A DNA stretch of 64,000 bases from Isoetes taiwanensis (GCA_021234155.1 JAJEKV010000027.1:188001-252000), one strand, 5' to 3'. Positions 45,810 through 59,020 are shown, counted from the stretch's first letter. Notes: generated by a model not told the origin, from the letters alone. Program-made: numbers and translations.

Positions 45810-48800
45810 TTCTTTCACTTCTTCATAGGAAATTGACTCAAGGCTCAATTGTTGGCGCATTTCCCGTATCTGCAACAAGCGTGCTGAGCTCCAAAAAGCT
45901 GTATGCTGCTTGAACCATATTGAATCAGATATTTTATGTAACATTTACTAGCATGAAATGTGGCAATTAAGCCAAAACGAAAGAAACTAAAAGGCTTCTT
46001 ATAATGTTTTTGAGGGACAATTATCTGAGGTGTTTTTTGGTCCCTTTCTGATTTTTTCCGATAAATATTTGATGGTTGTGAGTGGTCGTTGGCAACAATC
46101 GTCTTACGGGTTGATGGACTGCAAGAAAACCTTCCTTTCCTTCTCTATATAATCTGTAAGAACTTCTGCTCTCCAGCTATGCTTTAACCTTTTTTTATTG
46201 TAGTTGCCACATTTTTGGATTAGTTGACTGCTATCAATTTTGTACATGGCTCAGATTGAAAGCTTTCGTATGATATTAGCATAGTTATCTAAACAACGAT
46301 TCCTTTTATGGAGGGATACCAAATGAGAAATAAAAAACCTTGAGATTTTGTAAGTTATACTGTTTATTCAAGCATTAATTTTATCATGGATTTAATTGTT
46401 CTGTCTTTCTTGAAGGTTCTGGTCACATGTATAGGTTTATTGGCATTGTGCCTCTGATGCACTTGCCACACTTTCAAAATCGACATATTTGTATGATCTT
46501 TTACCTTCCTATATTGGCCTATCAGTGAACACCAACGTCATAATTTCTTATAACCATTTGTGGCGCATCTATGTACCTTGATCACATTTCCTTAAGTGGA
46601 GAAATACCCAGCACACACTACAAGCATTCGAGTTTGAAAAGGATACATGCCTCTTTATCCGTTTAGTCTGTTTTTTCCTCAATTCATGTTCACACAATAC
46701 ATTTTAGATGTTCTGCTCTATCTGTACTTGATGCTATTCTGGTATAAAACAAAGACTTAAAAAAGGGTATATTCACCTTGTGTAACCTTTACATCTTTCA
46801 CCATAAGTAAAGGGTCTGGAAAAACGTAATCGGCCCCTTCCCCAAAAACATATCTGATGGTGGGCACTTCAAATTGGTTTGTATTGTTTTTGTGACATCA
46901 AATAATGAGATTAAAATACTGAATGTCGTCTAAGGATGATGACTCATTTAAGCAAGTATATTCTGTACATGCGCTAGGCAAGGTTTTCAGCACAATTCAC
47001 TTCACACTATAGCAGAAGCGGTAAATATCTGCATTAATCTGCATGTTGGACTCAAATTCATTTGACTTTCGAACTGCAGTGACAAAGATTACACAACAGA
47101 TTATGCCATAAGGTTCATGCTGCCTACAAAATTGTGAACATGCACGAGAAATTGAGGACTCGGTGAGCTGGTTACTGCATTATAATTTAAAAGTAGTCCC
47201 ATTTTCAACACAGAACTTGAAAAGTGGATTATGGTACCCCTTTCAACCTTGATTTGCTCCATAGCAACAAATTATGCAGGACTGTATAAAACAAGCCACC
47301 TTAACATATTAATTATGGAACACATGAAAGGGCTTGTGCTTACTCCTTAGCAAGAAATGATGTATTTGTCTGTCTTGAAACTCTTGCATCTCCAAATACA
47401 ATTTGCCCACATTGATCATTATTGAAACACATTGAAAAAGAGTCCTGAGTTTAGCTGTCTTTTGCCAAGAGGGGAGGGAAAGATGTATCCCCCATGGTGA
47501 AGCTTAAGAGGCCATTTGGTGCACCACCAAAAGACCTTTTGATGCACCACCAGTTGAGTATTCCTCTTTGTGAGTCTCCACATCTACCAAATATTTGCCA
47601 TCAAGATATAGGGGCTTCACATTGTGATCAAATGGTACAAATGGTCACTGCATATTCATTTGAAATGGAACATTGCATACCCAAAAGTGATGTAAGGTTT
47701 GATTGTAGATTTACTTCCATCAGCCATGCAGACAACATCTTTTACTAGATATCCTGACGTTGAAGTGTTTGCGTAAAGATATTCCACTATATATGTGTAT
47801 TGAGTGTTTTTAATCCTCTTTTTAATAATCTGTTGCGTATTTTGGATCCACAAACATCATCTAGGCATAATATTTGAGGGTTGTCTATATCGTTGGGACT
47901 AAACCCTCAAAGACCCATTTTGCAACTAAAGACTATAAGTAGCAAAGAGGCACTTTGTAGCTCGACATTATTGGCTATCAAACACGATTAGTGTGATAGA
48001 TTTTGCTCCCTCGAAAATGTCGTTAAGGCGACCATCAGTAGTATGATCCATAACATCCGCCATTGTAAATATATTTGTTCTAATATATAATTCTCTTGAT
48101 GTCCTGTAATGCTGTGTCTACTTTTCTGTTTTATAGATGTTAGAAGCTAATGACGCTTTCTTCTCTTTAATTGCCCAAAACCCAATCCAGATACATACAT
48201 GTGTCTACATTGCAGCTATGTTTGTAACATTAGTCTCATACATTTGTCTGCTCACCCAAACTTCCAAATTTTGACCACAAACCAAGTACTTAAGAAGACT
48301 ATGGAAGAAGAACAACCTATGAAGGACTAACAGTCCCTACATGTTGCATAATTGCTCAAAATTTAGTATTCCAAATTTGAAGGTGCAAACAAAAGAGGGG
48401 ATGATACTTTTAAGTTGAGCCCTGCCTGCAATCATCTGTCTTGATAACATTCTTAATGGACAGATTCTATAATCTGTACTTTTTCTTGATACTTTATGCA
48501 AGCTATTGGCATGTGCATATCTATCGATAGATTAAAAATTGGTAATTGAAGATGCCTTATTAATGTCCAGTTTTCTCATACAAAGGGATGGATTTCGGGG
48601 TTTGTTAACTTTCATAACATTTAAGCATGGATCATTTAGGCAAACCTTCAAACTGCCTCATTGTACTGTCTCATCATCGTATAATATGTGGTTAGGCTCC
48701 ATTAGTGAAGAGAAAATTTATTTTGTTGCCTTAACATCTCAAACGATTAAATGCGGCGCCAATGAAAAACAACATCGAACTACAAACATTAGACATTGTT

Positions 48801-48920
48801 TGCAACCATATATACATTTGACATTTTATGAACCTTTATCATGTGTAGACACTTAGTGTTATGGAACGATGGGTGAGCTTGCCATAAATGGCTACAACTT
48901 AAGAACAATTCAAATCTAAG
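45810..48920. other. No gene identified
   Basis: Long AT-rich stretch with scattered short frames (for example 47,494-47,748 and 48,539-48,856) that show no domain or splice context. Confidence 0.4.
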
Positions 48921-48929
48921 AGTGCGTTT

Positions 48930-49077
48930 TTTGCAAGAATGACTTGACACACAATGACCAATCGACTTGATAGACTCTCACAGTATCCTGGAGAATCCTA
49001 ATAGTTTCTTGGAAAACCTATGTACGTACATTCGATTTCGTACACTCCCTCATAGTACAAATACTTGTATATATATA
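48930..49077. repeat. Interspersed repeat, copy 1
   Basis: Shares GTACGTACATTCGA, TTCGTACACTC, CATAGTACAAATACTTG and the preceding CTCACAGTATCC and TTCTTGGAAAA blocks with 53,930-54,228. The Helitron 5' end begins exactly at its (TA)n tail. Confidence 0.75.
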
Positions 49078-49345
49078 TCTATTATATATATACTATTATA
49101 TTATGGGTCCTATGGGGGGGTGAAAGTTGTGTAGAGATTCATCTTGGTAGTCGATTTTTGAGGCGGCACGACGATAAATTTTGATTTGATGGGGGCATGT
49201 GCATGGGGCATGGATGGGCATGCACCCCATCTCCACCATTGATCGGGCACGCGTGAAATCGCGGGTTCTTCAATCAACCCCAAGCAGCCCCCTTTATTTG
49301 GGGCTTTTGATGGGGACCGTTGGATTTGAAGATTTCATCTCGGCC
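49078..49345 (+). mobile_element. Helitron 5' end of the same family
   Basis: Starts TCTATTATATATATAC after an A, as at 35,695. It keeps TATTATGGGTCCTATGGGGG, the GGGCATGGATGG block and CCCCAAGCAGCCCCCTTTAT. Similarity ends near 49,345 and no hairpin with CTAG follows there. The 3' terminus is either lost or further downstream, which would place the gene fragments at 50.9-52.7 kb inside the element. Confidence 0.55.
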
Positions 49346-50876
49346 ATTGATTAGTAACTCATTGAAGTTAATGCATTTGAGTATTGTTTGATGTGACCAT
49401 TATTAATTAGTAACTCACTGAAATTAATGTAATTAAAGAGGTGGCACCACTTTAGGCCACGTATCTTGACTCCACACCACGAGATGGCAGAAAATAAAAA
49501 AAAGATTTCTCTCCTCCCTAAATTTGCATCGTTTACCTCTAGAGACGTGTCAAAGACCATTAATGGATATGCCAATATTCATTTATTGAAGGCAGCTTCT
49601 TCGTCTGCGAGCCCGCCTTAAGCCAGGTCCAGCCAGGGATTCGAGCTCCTCAAGGCGAAGAACAAACCTGATTATCATTTTTGTCTGTGTCTCTAAGCAT
49701 CATTCTTGCAGCTTCCAGCCCAAATTCTGTTGCAGCAATTCCTTCTCTTCTGCAAATTTCAAATTCCTCTTTTTAACGGATTTGGCTATGGAGTTGAGCT
49801 CCCAGAAGCGGCTTTTCGGTTTCCAGTTCCGCGTCCAATAAACAGGACGACTTGAAGCGGACTATTTCGTTTGGAGTTGCATTCTTCTCTGCATTTTGTT
49901 CATGATGTGACGAATAGTGAAATTTGTATTATTTGTGATTCAACCCATTTGCCATTGCAGATTAAATGTATTTTCGATTAACAGGCAGCTGAAGAGGGTA
50001 TGGCTCCAAGCCGGTGAGCATTTTCACCTTTTATCTCTCTGGATTAAAAGCTTTGGCCATCGAATTCATTTCAAGTCTCTGTTTTGGGTCCTTATTTTTC
50101 TTCAATGGGTCTCACGAAGATCTGCTGATAAAAGTTTGCAACATTTGGAATAGATTTGTACAAAATGAATTGCTAGCATTAGAATTGGGCCAAATTGTGC
50201 CTCGAAAGCTATGTTGCGCTCTATTTGTGCTAGTACAGGCTCTGGCACTCCTGCAAGACCCTTCTGTTTTGTCCAATCATTGTTCTCGAGGATAAATTCT
50301 TCTTTAGAATACTCTCTGTTTTGGCGCCATTGTCTATCATGTGACGGGAGGGAAGAACTAAGCTAGATGTCAATCTTTCTCTGTTACCTTTGATCCCATC
50401 CCTGTAGAACGTACTGAAAACACAACATTGTGCAGAGAGCTTCTGCAGAAGCACAATATCCTCCTACTATGCTGGTTAAGTAGCACCGCCCACATCCCCT
50501 TTCTATCTCCATTCATTCGCCTTTTCTCGTCGGGAATAAAGCTCTGCCCTTCAGTTTTGAACATTACAGTATGAATAAGAAGGCGTTACATTTTTTTCTG
50601 CTTCCAGATCATTGCTTTTTGTGGCCATGGTAAAATCTGCAGAGCTACAAAGTTTGTGGATGGGTCGTCTATAAAATACACGTACTTTAATGTTAGTGCG
50701 CTGCAAAGCGCAGTTTGAGCTTTTGCAGGGCTAGGTGAAATGGGCTCGCCCTAGTGCTCTTAAAGTGTTTTTGAAGGAAAACTAAAAAAGGAGGTTGTTT
50801 TAAGTCTGTTTTAATCTTCCTGTTTGTTGTTGAGGAGTATTTATCACGATAAATTCTCTTTCTTTCTTCTGAACAG
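49346..50876. other. No gene identified upstream of the eS19 fragment
   Basis: Contains short plus-strand frames (a 17-codon one from ATGGAGTTGAGC at about 49,790, and 50,014-50,295) without a domain. The expected first exon of eS19 was not found. Confidence 0.35.
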
Positions 50877-51067
50877 ATCGAGTTGGCTCATTGGGCAGAC
50901 ATTGTAAAGACTGCGACATTTAAGGAGCTTGCTCCATATGACCCTGATTGGTACTACATTAGGACAGGTATCAAACATTCTGTTTCTATATAAATAAAGT
51001 TTCTGTTTTGTTATTTACAGTTCTTTTTTTTATTTATTAAGCCTCGATGGCAAGGATACAACCATGA
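50877..51067 (+). pseudogene. RPS19: Ribosomal protein eS19 (RPS19) fragment
   Basis: A GAACAG acceptor opens [20 protein letters not shown], continuing [10 protein letters not shown] to 50,967 and a GTATC donor. The next exon begins at 51,042 after TATTAAG, in matching phase, with SMAR, then IQP and a stop at 51,065-51,067. Plant eS19 reads ...[20 protein letters not shown] and continues for about 80 more residues, so the match is the second exon and the first residues of the third. The start and the whole C-terminal half are absent. It is a truncated copy of a small-subunit protein gene with its intron kept, so it was copied as DNA. Confidence 0.75.
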
Positions 51068-51949
51068 ATTGTAAACTCTTATGGTAAGCTGCTTTTTTTA
51101 TCTGTTATATATGCTTGAAAATGAGACTGGATTGGTTTGGGATTGCAGAACAGATAAATCTTCCTTGGCAGAATAAACGTTAGCTATTATTGTCACGTTT
51201 TTTTTTCCTTTCAAGACCAGTGTGCTCCAACAGATGCAGTGCAGCTGAAGAAAATGTTCTATAATAATGAGTTTTGATTATTAGTAGCCAGTTCCAATAG
51301 GTGTGCTTTGCATAATTCTTTGTGTCTGCGAGTTTGTGTCGATTTTAAACTAAGTTATATCCTTGCTTATTTCAAGGGCATGGGCTTGCTCCAAACCAAC
51401 AGATTTACTCTTCGACTTTGCAATGGACAAATCTGTCTGGTATTTGAGGCGATCTTTTGTGCAAGATGCGAGGTCTATTTCTAATGCGCCTATGAGGCTC
51501 TTCCTGTTTCATACACATCCAAGGACGGTCTGAAGCTCTGGCAAAAAACCAAATCAGGTAGTTTTTTCAAATTTCCATCCCGATGAAGTGAAGGCAAACG
51601 ATATTTGAATCCTCTATTTCAATCCGGTAAAGAAAAATTCCATATACGCAGATTAGAAGCTTGCCGTTCTGACCGCTTATGGCAAAATATATTTCCAACA
51701 CTTCCAAAGTTTTCATGGTGGGATGTGGGCATTCGAAACTGGGCATTTTTGATGAATCAATAGCTGTTCAAGTAATCTTTTGCAGAATTAAATATAGAAT
51801 ATGCAGATAAAGCTTGTCGCATGGACACAAAAGCATTTTCCTTTTTCTTCAAAATGCCAGAACGGTTTACAATTTTGTTGTAACACTGATCTGGTCCACA
51901 AAAGTTATTCAAGATAAGGCTTGGGCAAAAATCACTAAAATGGATGTTA

Positions 51950-52210
51950 TTGTGGTTCTACTTAATAATTTTGTTCTACATCCAGATGTAGATGCATTTA
52001 TGAGGTGATTGATCCTACCTTCGGAGTTACTTTGTTTTAGATGGAATTTTGAAATCCCTTATGATGTGTTTATAGGCAACTGCAATTGAGGGGAAGATAC
52101 ATAGTCCTTTTACAGATTATATAATGAAGATCCTTGCTCTTGATATCTATGCTAAAACAGTGGTCGGAGATAGCTTTTGCCTGCCATTTTGTGTATCAGC
52201 CAAAGACAGG
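51950..52210 (+). pseudogene. PDR-type ABCG transporter fragment
   Basis: A plus-strand exon ends HPDVDAFMR at about 52,004 with GTGATT after it. A TTTATAG acceptor at 52,075 opens ATAIEGKIHSPFTDYIMKIL, then ALDIYAKTVVGD. Plant full-size ABCG (PDR) transporters have PDPDIDAFMKA, a variable linker, then [20 protein letters not shown] just before the signature loop of the first nucleotide-binding domain. The match stops at VVGD and the signature loop is missing. The exon junction does not keep phase exactly, so a small indel is likely. Confidence 0.6.
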
Positions 52211-52438
52211 TGAGGGTTTATTTCTGGTCATTCTTGACATTATTAATGTTTGGAGCCTCTCCAATTGACTGCATTCATCTTCTCTGAGATCAGGGGTCCA
52301 AGCGTGTGTGCTATACAGAAAGTAGCTGGTTTAAACAAAGTATTGAACAAATGGAGTTTAGTATTGACATCATAAATGTTCTCTGGAGGGCAGAGAGAGG
52401 GAGAATTTAATTCTCGGTGCATTTTTTTAATTTTGCAG

Positions 52439-52669
52439 ACCAACCTCTGTGATAAGGTTGCAATGAGGGAGACCTTCGAAGACTTGCCCCTTGAGCTTGA
52501 TTTTGCTGCAAAGCCTGCCTACTCTGCTTTAGATGCAACTGGTCTTCCGCCAAGGTCTGTGGCAAGTTCACATGGTATTTACACTAATGGTGAGTTTTCT
52601 TACATGGAGTCGCCCAAAAACATAAAGGCTAGAACGACTTTTAATTTTGAACAGTTGTGTGTTAAATAA
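52439..52669 (+). pseudogene. Unidentified exon
   Basis: A TTTTGCAG acceptor opens TNLCDKVAMRETFEDLPLEL, then FAAKPAYSALDATGLPPRSV. It reads open to 52,669. Even codon use supports a coding origin, but I recognise no family. It is on the same strand and close to the eS19 and ABCG pieces, but does not belong to either. Confidence 0.4.
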
Positions 52670-53639
52670 TCGTCGGATTTAGGTAAGATCATACAAAAAA
52701 GCTTATATGCAATGATTCTAAGTATGGTCCAGCCTTTTGCATTTTTTTTGCATATTTCTTTAATGGGACATTATCCAATGAGCAAATAAAAGAGCTTATG
52801 GGGTATAATGCTCAAGAACAATGATGTAAGATAGGAGATAGAGTGGAGATATTTCAACACATGTTTCATTGATACTATGGGATGGCCTTAATCTCAACTT
52901 GGTAGCAGACCAAGATACATATCTCGGTGTTAGACAAGCCAGCTTGGCTTTCAAAATAATTCATGTAGACATAATTCAGTAGCACTATGTATTCTACTTG
53001 TTGCAGTTAAATGATAATTTAACTTGCGTTATTCTAAGATATTGTATATCTTATATAATTTGATCGCATCATGGTTGGTTTTGTTTGTGTCATAATGTAT
53101 ATTTTCTACTAAATGAATTATCTTGCTATTTTGTTGTGCTCATGTCACTTAAGAGGCATTACGCCATGTATTTTGTTGCATCCACCACTAGCATCGTGTC
53201 ATGTGGCAATGTTCCAAACCAGAAAGTTAACATAAAAGAATTTGGTCAAACGAGCTTCTACTCCAGTGGCTTCTGCTGCGATGAGCGATTATTGCAATCT
53301 TTACCCTCGCATTCGGAGCCTTTACCAAAGATTCTAGAGCTTTAATCCAAAGATTTCCCAAATCATTTACCCAACATTCTCGACCGGTTTACTCCGTGCT
53401 TAATGCTTCCAAAGTGTTTACATTATATAGGAATGGCAATCTACTTGCCATTCTTGGGATGTCAATAAGACTCCGCATAATAAGCTCAACAATTTTGATT
53501 TTAGGCATTTCAACTAAATGATCTTTATCAGTTAGAGTGACAAGTCATGTTGGTCTGCATACAAGGGGTATGGACATCATAATTGACGTAACATGGTCAT
53601 TGAAATCTCATCTCTATAGAGTCTTATGGAATAAAGAGG
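52670..53639. other. No gene identified
   Basis: AT-rich. A short frame at 53,085-53,345 has no domain. Confidence 0.4.
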
Positions 53640-54228
53640 GATCTTAAGGTAATGAGGGAATTCAGAGAATTTTATCAATCTCAAGGAATCTTGATAGAAC
53701 GTTAGAGAATCTAGAGGAATTTGTTAAGAACCTTAGGGAATCCTTAATGGAATATTAATCTAGGGGTGCCTAGGGATCTAACCAATCTTAGAGGAACTCC
53801 GGAGAATCTTGATATATTATTGGAGTATCTAGGGAATCTTTGCGTAACCTTAAAGAATCTAAGGGAAATCCAAGGGATCTAGAGGAATCTAAGGGAAATA
53901 TAGATTTTAAGGTTGTGTTTTGCAGGAATGACTTTACATACTCTTTGATAATATGAGCATAATCTTAGAGAATCTTAAGGAATCTCGAACTAGTCTTTGT
54001 AAATTCCTCATGCATAAATTTTTATCAAAAATGGCTAGTCGACTTGATACCCTCCATCTATGTATATCATACGTATTAGGTGTGCTTTGGAATGAATCTT
54101 TGTATAATCTTAAGGAATACTCACAGTATCCCAAAGAATTTTAATAGATTCTTGGAAAATCTACGTACGTACATTCGACTTCGTACACTCTCTTATAGTA
54201 CAAATACTTGTATATATATATGTATATA
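53640..54228. repeat. GAATCT-rich tract and interspersed repeat copy 2
   Basis: 53,640-53,925 consists of imperfect units like GAATCTTAAGGAATCT, the opposite strand of the motif at 15.4-15.9 kb. 53,930-54,228 matches the repeat at 48,930-49,077. It continues past the (TA)n tail without a Helitron. Confidence 0.65.
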
Positions 54229-54824
54229 TTTTTTTCGTGTTTTATCACTCATACGCAGATATGTTACATTTTGTGAAAGACCTATTATCAAGAGAAGTAT
54301 AGAATGGGTACGTTAGGTGTCTGCAATAGCTTATTTTTCGTCAGTATTGCAGAATTCTTTTTCCTTGGACTTACAAAGTTACTGCACAGGATAATGGCTT
54401 GCGAACCTTGCTGGTCCACCGATGTTTGAACTCAGGCGTACCAACATGGTTTTAAAAGCCTTGCCTGTTAAAGCCCCGCCATATAAGGTAGTTGGATATG
54501 TGTTATATTTCACAAAGATATTTGATGACATTTCACTTCCTATGTTATGCAGAACCTCGTTCAGCCAAAAATGGTAGTCATTTCTTGGTATGAATGTGAA
54601 ATTATCTTCAAGAAGCTTTCTCGAAAGCATTCTAGGAACCTAGAAATAGATTCTTCTCTCTAAGTGATCCTTTTTGTATCGGGGCTTTGGCGATCTCAAA
54701 GAAATGTTGTGGAGGACAGCCGGAGATGGCTATTGAAGCCGCAAAGTTTTGGCGAAATGCAAGGAGTTCGATATCCGTAAGGGAGGCATTACGCTTTTGG
54801 ACTCGCACAAAGTGGAACAATTGA

Positions 54825-55290
54825 ATGCGGAGACATGTGTATTCCCTTATGGTGCGCCATGGATTAGATTCAGTTTCCAATTTGGTTGACCATCTTATTC
54901 GCTTATTTGCTTTTCACGGATGTCTACTTGATGCAAGTAAAGCATTTGAGAGAGTTGCAGAACCAAGTGAATACACATGGTGTGCCTTCATCTCAGCCAA
55001 TGCCAAGCTTGGCCAAGGGAGAAGAGGCCTTGAATTGTACCATAGGATGGATCTATCAAATATTGAAAGCAACAAGTATGTTTACCTTGCCGTTTTGAAG
55101 TCAATCACGGTGACATCAATGCTTAATCTAGGTAAGCTCATTCACAATCATATTATTAAATGTGGAATACACTTTCGTTGGAAATACACTAGTTGACATG
55201 TATGCAAAGTGTGGAAGCCTAAAAGATGCATGTATGCTGAAGGCATGTGGCAGCGTGGGCGCTTTGGAGCAGAGAAGACTAATCCATGAA
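54825..55290 (+). pseudogene. PPR protein fragment
   Basis: The plus-strand frame shows VSNLVDHLIRLFAFHGCLLD, FERVAEPSEYTWCAFISA, GLELYHRM and NKYVYLAVLKSITV, LGKLIHNHIIKCG. After a frameshift near 55,165 it continues NTLVDMYAKCGSLKDAC. These are the alternating P, L and S repeats of plant PLS-class PPR proteins. At about 55,235 the sequence jumps to MLKACGSVGALEQRRLIHEQ, which should lie further on, so a repeat has been lost. No E or DYW domain follows. Confidence 0.65.
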
Positions 55291-55339
55291 CAGCCAACCC
55301 TCGCCCACCTTCATGCCCTCGGAGTCACAAACTAGGAAA

Positions 55340-55558
55340 GGTATGACCCCTCGCATTATGCCGCTCAAGGGAATCATGTGGAGCCGGGCTAAGCTGTTGA
55401 TCAAGAAAGGTGCTAATGTAACAATGAAACAAAGGTCGGCAAGAAACCGCTTGACCTTGCAAAAGACGCAGATGTTGTCAATGTATTGCAAGCGAGGTTC
55501 CCCGAACAAAAAAAGCAAAGGAAAAAACTTCGGTTTAGAAAGTCGAATCACATAGAGT
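55340..55558 (+). pseudogene. Ankyrin-repeat fragment
   Basis: In shifted plus-strand frames: HYAAQGNHVE, KLLIKKGANV, then GKKPLDLAKDADVVNVLQ and a basic tail (PEQKKQRKKLRFRKS). This is the end of one ankyrin repeat and most of the next, with the TPLDLA-type core. It directly follows the PPR fragment, with which it has no known relation. Two frameshifts break it. Confidence 0.55.
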
Positions 55559-55865
55559 TCTTCGTAAAAGGAAGGAGCTAGATCGGTTGGGTGAAGGGAT
55601 AGAAAATACGTGACAAAAGTATTGAAGCAAATGGGTCATTGAAAGTGGTCAATGAGAGCAATACCGCCAATAAAAAGTCTAATCCGTTATGCTCAACCAT
55701 CCGCTAAATGAGGATGCAGATGAAGAAGGATGATCCTTAATGCCAAGTTGTCATTCTTGCATACTATGTAAATGTCTTGAGGTCTATGTGAAAACCCGAT
55801 TTGTAACTTTTTAGGAGAAAACCATTATATGGGACACAATTTTTGCTAGGTTGGCAATCATTTTT

Positions 55866-57000
55866 TCCGCATAAGTTAGGCTAGATGCACAACAAAATAC
55901 TTGATGATAATGACATAGTAAACACGATATGCCCGATATGCCTCGCTTTGGCTTTATACTTAAAATGTCTCGGTCCGTAAGGAACTAACGTGGTTCTAGC
56001 AAAATGTCCTGTTGTTGAGGACCAAAACTTGTGCATATTAAGCAAATTATGGGTTGAAGCTGCCAAGTACTAGCAATGTTTGTCAAGGAAGAGAGTGCAG
56101 GGCTTGAGAGAGTTTTCATTGTTTACAAGTGGTTCTGCATTTTGGAAGTCCCCTCGTGGAAGCACATAAGTGTGATGGACTCATTGTCATTATCTTTGAG
56201 CTTGATGCGCAGCCGATGACAAAGATTTGGATTTTCAAATTGTCCGCTTTGAGTTCTTTGGCTTTTCCGTGTTTTAGAAGACACGCTTTAGATCTTAAGA
56301 GTTCTTAATTGTCTTATTCTATTCAATGTTTCTCTAAGGATGGGGTTTTGTGACGTGGTACAATTTTCTTTTTGTTTCTACATTGATCACCTTAAAGGTC
56401 ATTATAGTTGATCCCTGAAAGAGGTAAGTTCAATGACGTACAAAAAAAAAAACTGATGCAGATCTTTGCGAAACTATAGTTGCCTGATGTCTAGTAGGGT
56501 GGCAGTTCACATAGCTTTACTGATGATATTAGGGTAGGCTAGATGCTCACATAACAATGGCACAATAACAGGATCATCCTCCATAATCTATGCCTACCTG
56601 TGGCTTTATATTTAAAAGTTTATACTTAAGGTTTTATCTGTTTCGAGGAACTTTTTTGTGTTGCTTTAGCAGAATATCCTGTTGTTGAGGACCAATTTGT
56701 GCGTAGGTTAAGCAAATTATATCCTCTGTGGAACCACGCTGTAAACCTCTGCGAGGGATGATTTCTTAATACTTCGAGATAGAAGAGGATTGTGATATAT
56801 GTTTTGCCAAGGAAGAGAGTGTAGGCTTAGAAAATTGTCATTGATTGCAAGTGGCTTCTGCATTTCGACTCTCTTTGAAGGACATGGGCGTGAGGGACTC
56901 GTTATCATTATCTTGGAGCTTGAAAGAGGGGACTCGTTATCATTATCTTGGAGCTTGAAAGAGGTAAGTTAAATGATGTACAAAAAGGACAACTGATGCA
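55866..57000. repeat. Diverged tandem duplication, about 600 bp per unit
   Basis: Blocks recur in order in both halves: TAGGCTAGATGC, CCTGTTGTTGAGGACCAA, TTAAGCAAATTAT, CAAGGAAGAGAGTG, TCATTATCTT and GAAAGAGGTAAGTT with ACTGATGCA. First unit about 55,866-56,460, second about 56,520-57,000. Within the second a 35-bp block (GACTCGTTATCATTATCTTG...) is itself doubled at 56,897-56,966. Confidence 0.65.
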
Positions 57001-59020
57001 ATGATCTCCTTTATGAAATTTAGGGTATTGGATTATCAACTTCTCTTTCTCCTTATTGTACTTCTACTAGTGTTGGAAAATTTTTATTTAGAGTCTGGCC
57101 AAGTAGGAAGCGAAAATAAAGGGCATAAATCCCGGGTCTGTGCGGTTACTCCTGCTTTCTCATGATTATATTGCTAAGGCCGCAAAAATTGTATTCCATT
57201 TATGAGGTTCTTTCCGTTTGTCATCTACATTGGTTTGTGTTACCACTGGTCATATTGCGTATCATTACAGTCTCTAGGTTAAATATTTGCTTGGCCTGCA
57301 AATAATCAAACTTGATATCAATAGTCTTTGTTACCCTAAACATGAGACATGCAGTAAGCTACATAAACACCCGGCACGACACAATATAAGACAACCTAAG
57401 AATGCAGTCTTCCTCACTTTGAACTTGAAATGGACAGAGGTGACAGAGACAGAAATTAACAATGCTCCTAAGCAACTTAAGAGACTCCCTGCAGATATCA
57501 AATAGGAATTATGCTAAGCGTGCATTTGTTGGAGTCACAATTGTATTTTAGAGCACAAACATGATGATGATGGAATTAATAAAATCAAATCTAGAATACA
57601 GTTTTATCATTCAAAATCCCCAGTCCATGTAAAGAAAAGAAGGCTAAAGAATGTTATAAAGTTTTATTTAAGCTGGTGCATTCATCAAATGCGAATGATT
57701 GTTAGTTGTTAGTTGATGTATTTCTTTCAAGAATCAAGAACCAAACTATATCCCTCAAATTTGATGTATATTTTAGGAAGCAATTGCCATAGGAAGAACC
57801 TTTGCAGTACTCAAGGATTACCATATTGATGGAAATAAAGAATTGGTTGCATTTGGAATCATGAATGTTGTGGGTTCGTGTACGTCATGCTATGTTGCAA
57901 CTGGTGTGTGCATTTGTTTGCCCTGATAAAAGGTTTGGTCAAATTGTCATGGGGTCCAAGTCTTTAACTTGTTACATGTTGTTACAGGCTCGTTCTCAAG
58001 GTCGGCTGTGATAGGGCAACGCACCTGCTATGTCTTGATAATAACTTTATTTGCATCGACTTATGCACCAAATTATAAATCTAAGAGAAATAAGGAATTT
58101 TAAATCTAGGGAAAATAAGAAAGTAGTTAAAGATTGTATTATTCTACCATTGTTTGCGAATCAACAAATCTTTTTTTGATATGACATGGTTGTTTTGATC
58201 CTTCATGGTGCGAATGCAATACATAAGTGACATCATGTTGGCATCTTTGCAAGCATATTTATAAAATAAATCTCTTTACATATTTAATATTATTCTTGTG
58301 CCTCATTTTAGTGTCGTTGGTTTGTGCATGTGGCACCAACAGACCAAAATGAGAATCCCTTTTATTATTTCCGGTTCTCACACCATGTCAATGAAATTCT
58401 AGATTAGCACTCTTGGTCTTGGCCATCCACCAGTCCAAACTTGGAATATAGAAACTGCACCGCATCCCTGCATCAATGCTCATATATGGCTATAATTCCT
58501 AAACGTGCCATATCTAAGTCTTCGAACTGTTGTGGATGCTTTAGAAGATTAAAAAAAAAAAAAAAAAAAAAAGCAAACACACCCACAGGCCACCAGAGGG
58601 CAACCCTCTGTGCGCAGCACCTTGTTGAAAGTTACGTGTATTAAGCAATTGGCGCCTATTACAAGCAGACTAGGAAATCTACTCAGCTTAGGCTTAAAAC
58701 AGTGTTATCATTCCAAGTTCACGCGTTATGCATTGCAATAAGCAGAAAGTATTGAAAACAGAGTGAAGATATCACTTGCAGAGTCCTATTACATACTTGT
58801 AGGGGGGAAATGTAGCATATAACATGTTTAAGGATCTCATACCAGAATAATTGCTTAAACCTTGACAAAAGAAACAATTATGAATGTACAACAGATTAGG
58901 AGATTTAGGTACCACAAAATCTGAAAAAATGACTGATCATGCTACAATAAAAATGCAGTTCATAAAAACTAACCCATTTTCGTTGTGTATGTTATTTCTA
59001 GAGCATTATGAAAACAAGTC
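57001..59020. other. No gene identified; poly-A run
   Basis: Short frames only. A run of 22 A at 58,551-58,572 could be the tail of a retroposed sequence, but no parent transcript is recognised upstream. Confidence 0.4.
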
